DNA from: a virus
Direction: 5' to 3' (one strand)
DNA: 64,000 nucleotides
Virus record (IMG/VR): IMGVR_UViG_3300010885_052266
Location: 1 to 64,000 of that record
The notes under the pieces were generated by a model, which was not told where the DNA came from, made no database searches, and worked only from the letters and a program-made list of their open reading frames with translations. Both the position numbers and the translations under genes were made by a program. Shown here in pieces: positions 38,960 to 46,199 of this stretch (the first letter of the stretch is position 1; every line of letters starts with the position of its first letter).

Positions 38960-39304
38960 ATGGAAAAAGAAGAACCATGGCGCCGGGAAATTGTCCGGCG
39001 TGACGTCGTATTCGCGTCACTCGATGAGCTGGGGAATATCCTCTCGAAAAAACAGGCCAAGGCGTTCGTCTGGCCGGACGAGGGAGAATTCCGCGGCGGT
39101 GACTGGCACTTCAACGATGAGCACCGCGGCCAATACGAGCCTCTGATCATCGATCCGCAGACGGCGAAAGCGATGACCGTAATCCATGACTCCCTGAGCC
39201 CCAGGAACCAGGCGACGTTTGCCGGACATGTAAGCAAGGGGCGGGGCCACTTCGGGGTGTGCTTTGAATTCTCCTGGAAGCATGTTCGCTTTGGCTCGAC
39301 CTGA
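38960..39304 (+). CDS. Hypothetical protein (114 aa)
   Basis: Starts MEKEEPWRREIVRRDVVFAS after AGAGGAATTCAAA. Acidic and aromatic centre (VWPDEGEFRGGDWHFNDEHR). Not recognised. Confidence 0.66.
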   Translation: MEKEEPWRREIVRRDVVFASLDELGNILSKKQAKAFVWPDEGEFRGGDWHFNDEHRGQYEPLIIDPQTAKAMTVIHDSLSPRNQATFAGHVSKGRGHFGVCFEFSWKHVRFGST

Positions 39305-39359
39305 AACCCGCTCCGGCGGGTCACCTAGCGCCGATGCGAGGCATGAGGAAACTGAAACT

Positions 39360-39596
39360 ATGACAGACTACCTTATCACCGAACTCGACGACGGTTTCCA
39401 CGTCCGCGTCCTTGCTGCTGCCAGGACCACAGAAACCGCCTATAAGAAGTTCGCCAAAGAGAGCCGGGCCCGATGGGCTGCAGGCCAGACTTTTTTTAGC
39501 CCTGTACGTCGCGTCCGCGGTGGCCGCTCGCAAGTTCACGGCATGCTGGACCGCGACGTAGCGGCGCTGCCCACTTGGGGCGATGACGCACCCTGA
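39360..39596 (+). CDS. Hypothetical protein (78 aa)
   Basis: MTDYLITELDDGFHVRVLAA then a helical TETAYKKFAKESRARWAAGQ. The element before it has one mispaired base in stem 2. Not recognised. Confidence 0.63.
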   Translation: MTDYLITELDDGFHVRVLAAARTTETAYKKFAKESRARWAAGQTFFSPVRRVRGGRSQVHGMLDRDVAALPTWGDDAP

Positions 39597-39646
39597 AACC
39601 CGCTCCGGCGGGTCGCCCGCATCTCCGCGGGCCAGAGGAAACCACG

Positions 39647-39970
39647 ATGGCCCGAAACGCCATGATCGGCTCCGGAGAGCGGTTGCGCAGCAAAACGCGG
39701 CGCTGGCTCTCTCCTTTTCCGACCATCAACACCCACACCGAGCGTTCCACCCGCGCCACCCTTGCGCGTGTGGCGACGTGGCTGGTCGAGGAGGCGCGTG
39801 CCGAGGCGCGAGCGACCCGAGATGATTGGGCCGCGACCCTGCTCAGGGGATGCAATCCCCGCAACCTGTCGCAGTCCGACATGGACACGCTGAACCACTT
39901 TCTGTTCGGCGATGTCGACGGGCCCGGCCCTGAGCATCGCGAAGCGCCGCACCCCTCTCTATTCGAATAG
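39647..39970 (+). CDS. Hypothetical protein (107 aa), last gene of operon
   Basis: Helical protein with TRATLARVATWLVEEARAEA and a C-terminal FLFGDVDGPGPE. Followed two bases later by the operon terminator. Not recognised. Confidence 0.66.
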   Translation: MARNAMIGSGERLRSKTRRWLSPFPTINTHTERSTRATLARVATWLVEEARAEARATRDDWAATLLRGCNPRNLSQSDMDTLNHFLFGDVDGPGPEHREAPHPSLFE

Positions 39971-39972
39971 CC

Positions 39973-40011
39973 TAGCCCCACCGGGTCCGCCCGGTGGGGC
40001 TATTTTCGTTT
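39973..40011 (+). terminator. Strong intrinsic terminator of the small-gene operon
   Basis: TAGCCCCACCGGG, loop TCCG, CCCGGTGGGGCTA, then TTTTCGTTT. A 13-bp perfect stem with a U-tract directly after the last paired-hairpin gene; note the contrast with the operon elements, which lack any U-tract. Confidence 0.92.
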
Positions 40012-40031
40012 CAACATTTCGGTTGACTCGA

Positions 40032-40045
40032 CACACTACAGCGTG
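40032..40045. promoter_or_regulatory. Inverted motif CACAYTAYRRYGTG, copy 3, with TTGACT
   Basis: CACACTACAGCGTG lies between TTGACT (40023-40028) and the leader peptide of the recombination operon, so it is well placed to be the operator of that promoter. The -10 is poor. Confidence 0.45.
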
Positions 40046-40082
40046 GGATGGTGGCGGCGTTCGAGAGACACGGAGCGAATTC

Positions 40083-40124
40083 ATGATGCTGCTGAGCAGC
40101 TGCCCGCGGGGATACCCGCGATGA
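40083..40124 (+). CDS. Leader peptide (13 aa) of the recombination operon
   Basis: GGAGCGAATTC followed by ATGATG gives an excellent ribosome site for MMLLSSCPRGYPR. Its TGA overlaps the start of the next gene (ATGA). The sequence just before that start, CGCGGG-GATA-CCCGCG, is a hairpin that would hide the downstream start unless a ribosome opens it. A translational-coupling leader is the simplest reading. Confidence 0.5.
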   Translation: MMLLSSCPRGYPR

Positions 40125-40441
40125 CGGACCGGCGAGACTGGAAGTCCAGGTCGGTAGCCCAGCCGGAACCCGGCTATTTCCGATACAGGATGGTCCGCAA
40201 TGGGCCGTTTGTCCCTGCCCGCATTTGCCACGAGGATGGCCTCTGGTGGGCCATGATCGAAGGCAGGGCCAAAGAGAAGGCATCTGACCCGGCCGCTGCG
40301 CCGAAGGTCTACCCGATCTGGCACGGCGCCGAGATGATCTCCGAGCGGCAATACTGGGCCGATATGGCGAAACGCGGCCTGCCGAATGCCTTGCCCGCCA
40401 ACAAGCCCATCGACCTGACCAACCTTCCCCCTTTGTTCTGA
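40121..40441 (+). CDS. Hypothetical protein (106 aa)
   Basis: Start MTDRRDWKSRSVAQPEPGYF, overlapping the leader peptide stop. YRMVRNGPFVPARICHEDGL and PKVYPIWHGAEMISERQYW are typical of small phage proteins next to ERF/RecT genes. Function unknown. Confidence 0.68.
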   Translation: MTDRRDWKSRSVAQPEPGYFRYRMVRNGPFVPARICHEDGLWWAMIEGRAKEKASDPAAAPKVYPIWHGAEMISERQYWADMAKRGLPNALPANKPIDLTNLPPLF

Positions 40442-40452
40442 AAGAAGAGGCA

Positions 40453-41463
40453 ATGAACGATTTCAATGTTCCGACGCGCGGCGTTGGCGACAATAGCGGC
40501 GATGTGCCTGAACTGTTTACACTCGATCCGGAGCTGATCCGGGAGCAGCTCGGCCAGGACTATGGGTCCATGGTGCGCAAGCGGGACGAGCTGCTCGCGG
40601 GAGTCGCTCGGCTCTGCCTCACGTACACGACAAAGGCGCGGTTCCCCACGCTCGAAGCGATTACCAACGCCACCGACATTCAGGTCGGGGCAGTGTGCGT
40701 CGTCGACCGATCGGGGGAGTTGCCCCCATGTGCCGTGCTCATCGAACGGCGCAAGGAAGCAACCGGACGCCAGACCTCAATCCTGACCGCCGCTGAGACG
40801 ATCCGCCACCTGCTGAACACGATCGCGATCCCAGACGAAGAGGTTGCCGCCCGGGTCGTGTCGTTCGTCAGGCAGATCAAGGATCACCTCAAGCCGGTCG
40901 AAGCTGCTCGGGTCAAAGAGAAGGGCCCCTATGACGGAGCCGCCTCGGCCGTGCAGAGCTTCTTCAAGGCAACCATCGCCGACCCGCTCGGCGCGGCAGC
41001 CTCCGGGATCGAGACCGGTCCGCTCAAGACCTATGCCGCGGAGAAGGCGGCGGCCGAGAGGCGCCGGCGGGAGGCCGAGGCCGAGGAGGCCCGCCAGAAG
41101 GCCGAGCAGGCCAAGCAGGAGGCCGAGGCCGCGCGCAAGGCAGCCGAGGCGGTCATGACGGAGCGTGCCCTCGATCACGCCATCGATACGACGGACCGCG
41201 CCATTGTCGTGACCGAGGCGGCCGAACGCCTGGAGCGCCAGGCCGCGGCTCCGGTGCGGGATATGGCGCGCACACGCGGCTCGGCAGGCGGCGTGCTGTC
41301 GGCCCGATCGGTCTGGAAGCACCGGGTCGTGGATCCCGACAAGGTTCCGGATGATTTCTGGGTCATCGACCACGACAAGCTGGCCGCCCTGGCGCGGCAG
41401 GATAAGGCCGGCGCGTCCGTGCCCGGTGTCGAATTTTTCGACGATGTGACTGTGAGGGTGTGA
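40453..41463 (+). CDS. Coiled-coil protein of the ERF module (336 aa)
   Basis: AGAGG before the ATG. Residues ~195-235 form a highly charged coiled coil (AAERRRREAEAEEARQKAEQ ...). The end (SVPGVEFFDDVTVRV) matches a C-terminal motif of proteins that usually precede phage annealing proteins. TGATG overlap to the ERF gene. Role unknown, probably structural partner in recombination. Confidence 0.72.
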   Translation: MNDFNVPTRGVGDNSGDVPELFTLDPELIREQLGQDYGSMVRKRDELLAGVARLCLTYTTKARFPTLEAITNATDIQVGAVCVVDRSGELPPCAVLIERRKEATGRQTSILTAAETIRHLLNTIAIPDEEVAARVVSFVRQIKDHLKPVEAARVKEKGPYDGAASAVQSFFKATIADPLGAAASGIETGPLKTYAAEKAAAERRRREAEAEEARQKAEQAKQEAEAARKAAEAVMTERALDHAIDTTDRAIVVTEAAERLERQAAAPVRDMARTRGSAGGVLSARSVWKHRVVDPDKVPDDFWVIDHDKLAALARQDKAGASVPGVEFFDDVTVRV

Positions 41464-43028
41464 TGGATCAGCGCGTCGAAATTTCTCTCCCGAGCGATCC
41501 CGGCCCGGCCGAGCACATGACCGCGGAGGCGATGCTCAACCCGGCATTGTTCATGTCGCCCCGCATCGACCAATTATCCAAGGCGCTGAGCGCAGCGCAA
41601 GGGGAGATGCAAAATCCGAAAAAGAATGAGACCGCGACTGTTACGTCACGACGGACGGGCACAACCTTTCAGTATTCCTATGCCACGTTGTCGGCAATAC
41701 TTGACACGGTGCGCGCTCCTCTGAAGAACAACGGTTTATTCCTCTCGCAGATTGTGACGGGAAACGACCTGACCGTCATGTTGTGCCATGAGTCTGGCCA
41801 ATGGATGCGGGCCGGGATCCGCCTCCAACCCGCAGATTCCGGACCACAGGCGTTTGCCTCTGAGCTGACCGCATACCGCCGACATTTGATTCAAGGGCTG
41901 CTATCGATCAGCGCCGAGGATGACGATGACAGCAACATCGCCGAAGGCAACAATGTCACGCCAGGTCCCCGAGACCAGAGGCGCTGGGATCCCGAAGCGC
42001 CGGCCCAACCGGCCGAGGCGGACCCGTTGCTGGCCATGGCCCTTCGCACCCACAACGTCCGCGAGGGTGGTAACCTGCTGCGCCTCTGGATGGTCCAGGG
42101 CCGCGAGCGCGTCGAAAAGATGCGGCGGCAGGAGGACCAGCAGGAGCAGTTCTGCGCGGTCATCGACGCCGTTGCTAAGGCACTCCAACGAAGTTTAGGC
42201 ACGGTGCTGGCCAGCGCCTGGAAGGCGATCATGGTCGCCACCACACGGGAGCAAGAGCGTGCTGTCGTGGAAAAGATGGACGGCGAGTGGGCTGATACCC
42301 TGGCCGCGTTCCGGGCCGCCGAACCAGCGGTACACCAAGACCTGATGCGTCACGTGACCGCGCGGCGCGAGATCATCGCGGCCAATGTGAAGGCCGCCCA
42401 GGCCGAGGCCGATCGGATCGCGAAGGAGGATGCCGCGAAGGGGCCGCCGTTCGAGTATCGCGTGGCGGATTTCGTGGGTGATTTTTCGGACGAAATCTAC
42501 ACCAGTGCCGAGACCTGGGCGCGGGCATACGAGGCCATGTATCGCGCCACGCCGCCGGAGCACCTGCCGCTCCTCGCCGAGCACAATGCCGAAGCGTTGA
42601 TGGATGCGGTGAAGCACTTCGGGGCAGAGGTTCTCCTGACCGACCTGCACCGGGAGGAAGCACCACGAGACGATGCGGGCGCGGCCCGTCCGATGGTCAC
42701 GGCGACACGGATAGCCGACGGCTCTGTGACTACCCCGACGTTCACCACCAAGACACCCCCGGCACCGCCACTGTCCGAAGAGGAAGCCCTGGTAACGCTG
42801 CCGAAAGGGCGCGGCGAGGGCTACGACCTGGCCCTGTATCTGAAAGCGATCGGCGCATCCTTGGACGGGACGGTCCGCACCATCGCCGACATGGACGTCT
42901 GGGAGCGGGTGAATTCGCCGATCTACCTGTCGGACAAGCTCCAAGGCGCGGATAGCACACGCATGCGGGTGTTCCGCGCCGTGGCGGCCCGCAAGCGTGG
43001 CCTCGGCATCCAGATCGACGCCGAGTGA
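41463..43028 (+). CDS. erf: ERF family ssDNA-annealing protein with long C-terminal extension
   Basis: Residues ~60-185 carry the ERF motifs FQYSYATLSAILDTVRAPLK, GLFLSQIV, ESGQWMRAGIRLQ and the AYRRHLIQGLLSISAEDDDD block (each in part), as in P22 Erf-type recombinases that anneal homologous ssDNA. After about residue 185 come some 330 further residues (helical, then a Pro-rich linker, then a small module) not found in standard Erf proteins of about 200-250 residues. Upstream coupling by TGATG. Confidence 0.86.
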   Translation: MDQRVEISLPSDPGPAEHMTAEAMLNPALFMSPRIDQLSKALSAAQGEMQNPKKNETATVTSRRTGTTFQYSYATLSAILDTVRAPLKNNGLFLSQIVTGNDLTVMLCHESGQWMRAGIRLQPADSGPQAFASELTAYRRHLIQGLLSISAEDDDDSNIAEGNNVTPGPRDQRRWDPEAPAQPAEADPLLAMALRTHNVREGGNLLRLWMVQGRERVEKMRRQEDQQEQFCAVIDAVAKALQRSLGTVLASAWKAIMVATTREQERAVVEKMDGEWADTLAAFRAAEPAVHQDLMRHVTARREIIAANVKAAQAEADRIAKEDAAKGPPFEYRVADFVGDFSDEIYTSAETWARAYEAMYRATPPEHLPLLAEHNAEALMDAVKHFGAEVLLTDLHREEAPRDDAGAARPMVTATRIADGSVTTPTFTTKTPPAPPLSEEEALVTLPKGRGEGYDLALYLKAIGASLDGTVRTIADMDVWERVNSPIYLSDKLQGADSTRMRVFRAVAARKRGLGIQIDAE

Positions 43029-43043
43029 GACCGGAGCACGGCT

Positions 43044-43415
43044 ATGTCGGACGATTGGCGCGACGCCGACGGCAACCTCGATCCCCAGCTGATCGGCCAC
43101 GATATCGAGACGCTGGGGCACGCCTGGGCCGGGCTGAGCCACGCGGCATCCCTCCTGGACAAGACCCAGACCGCGGTCTTTGCCCAGATGGTGTTGGCCC
43201 ACATGGAGGAGCACTCCGGGGTGAGCCGGGCCACGGCAGAGCTGAAGGTGCGTGGCTCCGATGACTGGATGAACCACATCTACGCGGCTCTCGATGCCCG
43301 TCGGAGAGCGAATGTGGCCCTGGTGAACTTCGAGGCAGGCAAGGCCCGGTTCGAGGCGATGCGGACGCAGGAAGCCAGCCGGCGTGTGGAAATGACAACT
43401 CTCGGGAGGCGGTGA
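43044..43415 (+). CDS. Hypothetical protein (123 aa)
   Basis: CCGGAGCACGG precedes the ATG. Helical, with LIGHDIETLGHAWAGLSHAA and ALDARRRANVALVNFEAGKA. Position between ERF and SSB suggests a recombination accessory. TGATG overlap to SSB. Confidence 0.7.
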   Translation: MSDDWRDADGNLDPQLIGHDIETLGHAWAGLSHAASLLDKTQTAVFAQMVLAHMEEHSGVSRATAELKVRGSDDWMNHIYAALDARRRANVALVNFEAGKARFEAMRTQEASRRVEMTTLGRR

Positions 43416-43957
43416 TGGCAGCGTCAATGAACAAGGTCCTACTGATCGGAAATCTGGGGAAAGACCCGGAAATCCGGAACACCCAGGACGGCAAGAAGAC
43501 CGCCAGCATGACCCTGGCCACGAGCGAGTCCTGGACCGACCGCGCCTCCGGTGAGCGCAAGGAGCGGACCGAGTGGCACCGCGTCGTCGTGTTCAACGAG
43601 ATGCTCGCCACGATCGCCGAGAAGTGGGCCAAGAAGGGTAGCAAGGTGATGGTCGAAGGCACCTTGCAGACCCGGAAATGGACCGGCCAGGACGGCGTGG
43701 AGCGATACTCCACCGAGGTCGTGCTCGGCCCCTACAAGGCATCTCTGATTATCCTGCATAGCAGCCACCGGGACGATGGCCACGCCGGCGACGCCGATAC
43801 GGGCGGGTCGGGACGTCGCGGCACCAGCGGGGCCGGCGGCGCGGCCGATCCTGCCCAGCGCGATGCAAGCGCACATTGGAGCCCAGGAGCGCCCACTCCC
43901 ACCCAGCGTGCGGACGGCAAACGCCACTTCGGCGATAACGACGAAATACCGTTCTAA
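43415..43957 (+). CDS. ssb: Single-stranded DNA-binding protein
   Basis: 180 residues. MNKVLLIGNLGKDPEIRNTQ, SWTDRASGERKERTEWHRVV and VEGTLQTRKWTGQDGVERYS are SSB OB-fold motifs; the Gly-rich linker ends in the acidic tip DNDEIPF that recruits replication and repair partners. GGAGG precedes the TGATG-coupled start. Works with the ERF protein. Confidence 0.95.
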   Translation: MAASMNKVLLIGNLGKDPEIRNTQDGKKTASMTLATSESWTDRASGERKERTEWHRVVVFNEMLATIAEKWAKKGSKVMVEGTLQTRKWTGQDGVERYSTEVVLGPYKASLIILHSSHRDDGHAGDADTGGSGRRGTSGAGGAADPAQRDASAHWSPGAPTPTQRADGKRHFGDNDEIPF

Positions 43958-44005
43958 CCCGCAGGATTGGAATAATTCCAGAATAGCGTTTTTGCGCTTG
44001 CCAAA

Positions 44006-44019
44006 CACACCGTAATGTG
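44006..44019. promoter_or_regulatory. Inverted motif CACAYTAYRRYGTG, copy 4
   Basis: CACACCGTAATGTG, the inverse of CACATTACGGTGTG, in the gap between SSB and the next gene. One base from the 34343 copy. Confidence 0.45.
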
Positions 44020-44065
44020 TGACCTCATGTTTATAGCCAACCAGGTCACACCGAAGGGGGACACG

Positions 44066-44449
44066 ATGCCGCCGGCACCACCACAACGAGATGACTCTAG
44101 CGGCTTTGCAAGCTTCGTGGATATGCTGGAGGCCCTGGAGGGCGGACAGCTCGTGCGCGACGCGACCGACGCGATGCACACGCTGTCTCATACGCTTCGC
44201 GACCACATGATAATGGGGCGAAAGGCCAAGGGCACGCTCAAGATTACGATCAATCTGAGCGCCGATCGCGGCCTGATCGAGGCGATCGCCGACGTTACCG
44301 TCAAGGAGCCGGCGCTGCCTCGCACGCGGTCGGCCTTCTACGCGACCGGATCAGGCCGCCTGACACGCGAGGACCCAACCCAGCCGAACCTGCCGCTGCA
44401 GGGCGTGGACGATCATCCCAGCGTTCGGCGCCTTCGGGGGGTCGATTAA
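44066..44449 (+). CDS. Hypothetical phage protein (127 aa)
   Basis: Start at MPPAPPQRDDSSG with GGGGGA upstream. KGTLKITINLSADRGLIEAI, then ADVTVKEPALPRTRSAFYAT and DPTQPNLPL, follow a common phage protein next to DUF2303 genes (beta-rich core, then xxxFYxTxxGxLxxxDPxQ). Function unknown. Confidence 0.74.
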   Translation: MPPAPPQRDDSSGFASFVDMLEALEGGQLVRDATDAMHTLSHTLRDHMIMGRKAKGTLKITINLSADRGLIEAIADVTVKEPALPRTRSAFYATGSGRLTREDPTQPNLPLQGVDDHPSVRRLRGVD

Positions 44450-44500
44450 AGCGGCGCCAGCCAACCCACCACCAGCGCAACAACCACAAGGAGCGCTATC

Positions 44501-45556
44501 ATGATCGATGCCGACTTCCTCACGAAACTGGACGAACTGACCAGCGCCAATACGGACATCCGTATGGTGAATGTCACGTCGCCCCCCGGACCGGAAGCTT
44601 TTATTGGCCGTGTCTACGGGATGGATGTGCCGCAGGGACGCAAATTTGAGGATTTGACAGCCAAGCTGCTGCAGACCCTGCCGAACCCGCTGTCCCGCAC
44701 GGGAACGCAGACGCTGTTGGACCTCGACTCGTTCGCGGCCTATGTGAACCGCTACAAATTGCCCAACTCGGCGTTGTACGCCGAGCAGGGCACCAACGGA
44801 AACGCGCCGAAGCTTGTCGCGATCTTCGATGAGCACGATGCTGTGAACGTGCCTGCGCCGCTCGACAAAGCCACGATCTTGGAGATGAGGGCCGCGCATG
44901 ACGCCTTGAACGACGATGCCGCAGAAGACGAACAGGAACCGTTCGTCCTGCCGACGGTTTACACGTCGGCCGACACTCCCCGCCCGCAGTGGCGCCGGTT
45001 CCGCGCCGATTACCATTTCCCTGCGCACGACGCCTTCAAAGCCTGGTCAACTCAAAACAAGCAGCCCTTGTCGCAGTCTACTCTCGCGGAGTGGATCGAG
45101 GATCACATCACCGATGTCATGGACATCAGCACGGCCGATCAGATCAAGGCGGTCAAAACGCGAGACCTGATCGGCCAGCTCAATCTGAGCTTGGGGAATC
45201 GTCTCCAGCTGCTGACCGCGGCGCGCGGGATGGCGGTGAAGGTGACCGAAGCGGTGCGGAGTGCCGTCAACACGAACGACGGCAGCATTTCGGTGGCCTA
45301 CGAGCAGACCCACGAGGCTGCCAGCAGGGACCCAGACCTGAAGGTTCCGACCGCGTTCGTGATCGCGCTGCCGGTGTTCGAAGGGGGCGCGGTGTTCCAG
45401 CTTCTGACCCGCCTGAAGTACCGGAAAGAAGGGCAGACGTTGAAGTGGTCCTTCGACGTGTACAACTTGAAGCGCGCCGTCGACGTCGCTTTCACATCCG
45501 CGTGCGACGACGTGGTCGCCGCGACGGGTCTGCCGCTCTACTACGCCAAAGTCTGA
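44501..45556 (+). CDS. DUF2303 (YfdQ-like) protein
   Basis: 351 residues with DLDSFAAYVNRY, AIFDEHDAVNVP, RRFRADYHFPAHDAFKAWS and LAEWIEDHITDVMDIS (each in part), the DUF2303/YfdQ track. Known from many temperate phages beside recombination genes; activity unknown. ATG follows AAGGAGCG. A terminator-like hairpin comes next. Confidence 0.84.
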   Translation: MIDADFLTKLDELTSANTDIRMVNVTSPPGPEAFIGRVYGMDVPQGRKFEDLTAKLLQTLPNPLSRTGTQTLLDLDSFAAYVNRYKLPNSALYAEQGTNGNAPKLVAIFDEHDAVNVPAPLDKATILEMRAAHDALNDDAAEDEQEPFVLPTVYTSADTPRPQWRRFRADYHFPAHDAFKAWSTQNKQPLSQSTLAEWIEDHITDVMDISTADQIKAVKTRDLIGQLNLSLGNRLQLLTAARGMAVKVTEAVRSAVNTNDGSISVAYEQTHEAASRDPDLKVPTAFVIALPVFEGGAVFQLLTRLKYRKEGQTLKWSFDVYNLKRAVDVAFTSACDDVVAATGLPLYYAKV

Positions 45557-45559
45557 AGA

Positions 45560-45596
45560 ACAGGCCGGGCGCTTCGCGCGTCCGGCCTGTCTTCGT
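45560..45596 (+). terminator. Terminator-like hairpin
   Basis: ACAGGCCGG ... CCGGCCTGT encloses GCGC-TTC-GCGC, followed by CTTCGTC. It closes the recombination operon; the U-tract is weak. Confidence 0.6.
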
Positions 45597-45610
45597 CTGG
45601 GAGGAAAACA

Positions 45611-45868
45611 ATGGAAAGAATACCAATGGTTCCGCCGTGGCGGGCCTATGTCTGGTCGACACCAGGAAGTACTGGCCTTGCGACAGTTATCGCCGAGATC
45701 AAGGCCGGTCCTATCACGGTCCAGTATGAAGTCAGGTGGGCAGACGGATGCACGGACTGCTTTGATCCGAGTGAAATCCAGCCCGCACCCAACGTATTTC
45801 CCTGGGGGCCAGTCGCCAGACTCCCCCTCTTTGAATCAGGAGAAGATCGTGTCACTGCCGCTTCATGA
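45611..45868 (+). CDS. Hypothetical protein (85 aa)
   Basis: GAGGAAAACA precedes the ATG. VIAEIKAGPITVQYEVRWAD and DCFDPSEIQPAP suggest a small beta-barrel (a SH3-like hydrophilic fold is possible). Overlaps the MarR-like gene by 20 nt. Confidence 0.65.
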   Translation: MERIPMVPPWRAYVWSTPGSTGLATVIAEIKAGPITVQYEVRWADGCTDCFDPSEIQPAPNVFPWGPVARLPLFESGEDRVTAAS

Positions 45869-46199
45869 CGTTTTGCGCCCATTCGTGGAAGAGAATGACT
45901 TACTGTCAGTGCGGGCACTGACAATCCTGAGTTGGATCGTGGCGAACAGCGACGAACCCGAGAAGCGCACGGTCCGGGCCATCCACGGCGAATTCGGCAT
46001 CCCGAAGCCGTCTGTGACCCGGGTGATGGATGCGCTGTTCCCCGTCTATGCAACGCGCGTGCCTGATCCGTCGGATCGACGCTCGGTGCTGTGCCAGGCC
46101 ACGCCCGTAGGCAGGCAGCTGATGGGCGCCCCTCCCGGTTCCGACGAGAGGGAAAGGACCCGCCCGAAGAGCCGCTCGGGGCAGGGGGCCGCGGTATGA
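45849..46199 (+). CDS. MarR-like winged-helix protein, GTG start
   Basis: 116 residues. The GTG has AGGAGA upstream; the longer frame from 45648 has none. LLSVRALTILSWIVANSDEP, VRAIHGEFGIPKPSVTRVMD and RVPDPSDRRSVLCQATPVGR are the MarR winged-helix core (HTH, then wing DPSDRR). Basic tail. Stop couples to the exonuclease-like gene by ATGA. Confidence 0.76.
   Translation: MSLPLHDVLRPFVEENDLLSVRALTILSWIVANSDEPEKRTVRAIHGEFGIPKPSVTRVMDALFPVYATRVPDPSDRRSVLCQATPVGRQLMGAPPGSDERERTRPKSRSGQGAAV

Larger units (their letters stand above)
25195..39646 (+). repeat. Array of about 29 paired-hairpin intercistronic elements
   Basis: Copies (approximate): 25195-25245, 25449-25496, 25730-25783, 26003-26053, 26616-26666, 27142-27194, 27664-27716, 27955-28016, 28387-28439, 28700-28753, 29602-29652, 30380-30437, 30800-30852, 31577-31628, 31990-32037, 32543-32592, 33153-33201, 33482-33530, 33944-33996, 34360-34412, 35049-35101, 35388-35438, 35746-35799, 36195-36245, 37473-37523, 37838-37899, 38906-38959, 39303-39359, 39595-39646. 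Each has GAAA, stem 1 (usually ACCCGC-TCCG-GCGGGT; TCCG closed by C-G is a UNCG-type loop), one or two bases, stem 2 (sequence varies, pairing kept), then (A)TGAGGAAATCA and the ATG. The stop of the upstream gene is often the TGA of TGAAACCC. No copy ends in a U-tract, so these are not simple terminators. Confidence 0.93.

Noticed and set aside
25449-39646. A CRISPR array
   Set aside because: Repeats are separated by whole genes of variable length, not by short uniform spacers, and contain a Shine-Dalgarno.
25449-39646. A series of intrinsic terminators
   Set aside because: The stems are GC-rich and strong but none is followed by a U-tract, and the operon would then be dead after the first gene.
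42195-43427. A 410-residue minus-strand frame opposite ERF and its neighbour
   Set aside because: Shadow frame; composition (Gly, Arg, His, Leu-rich) and lack of motifs match other antisense frames here.
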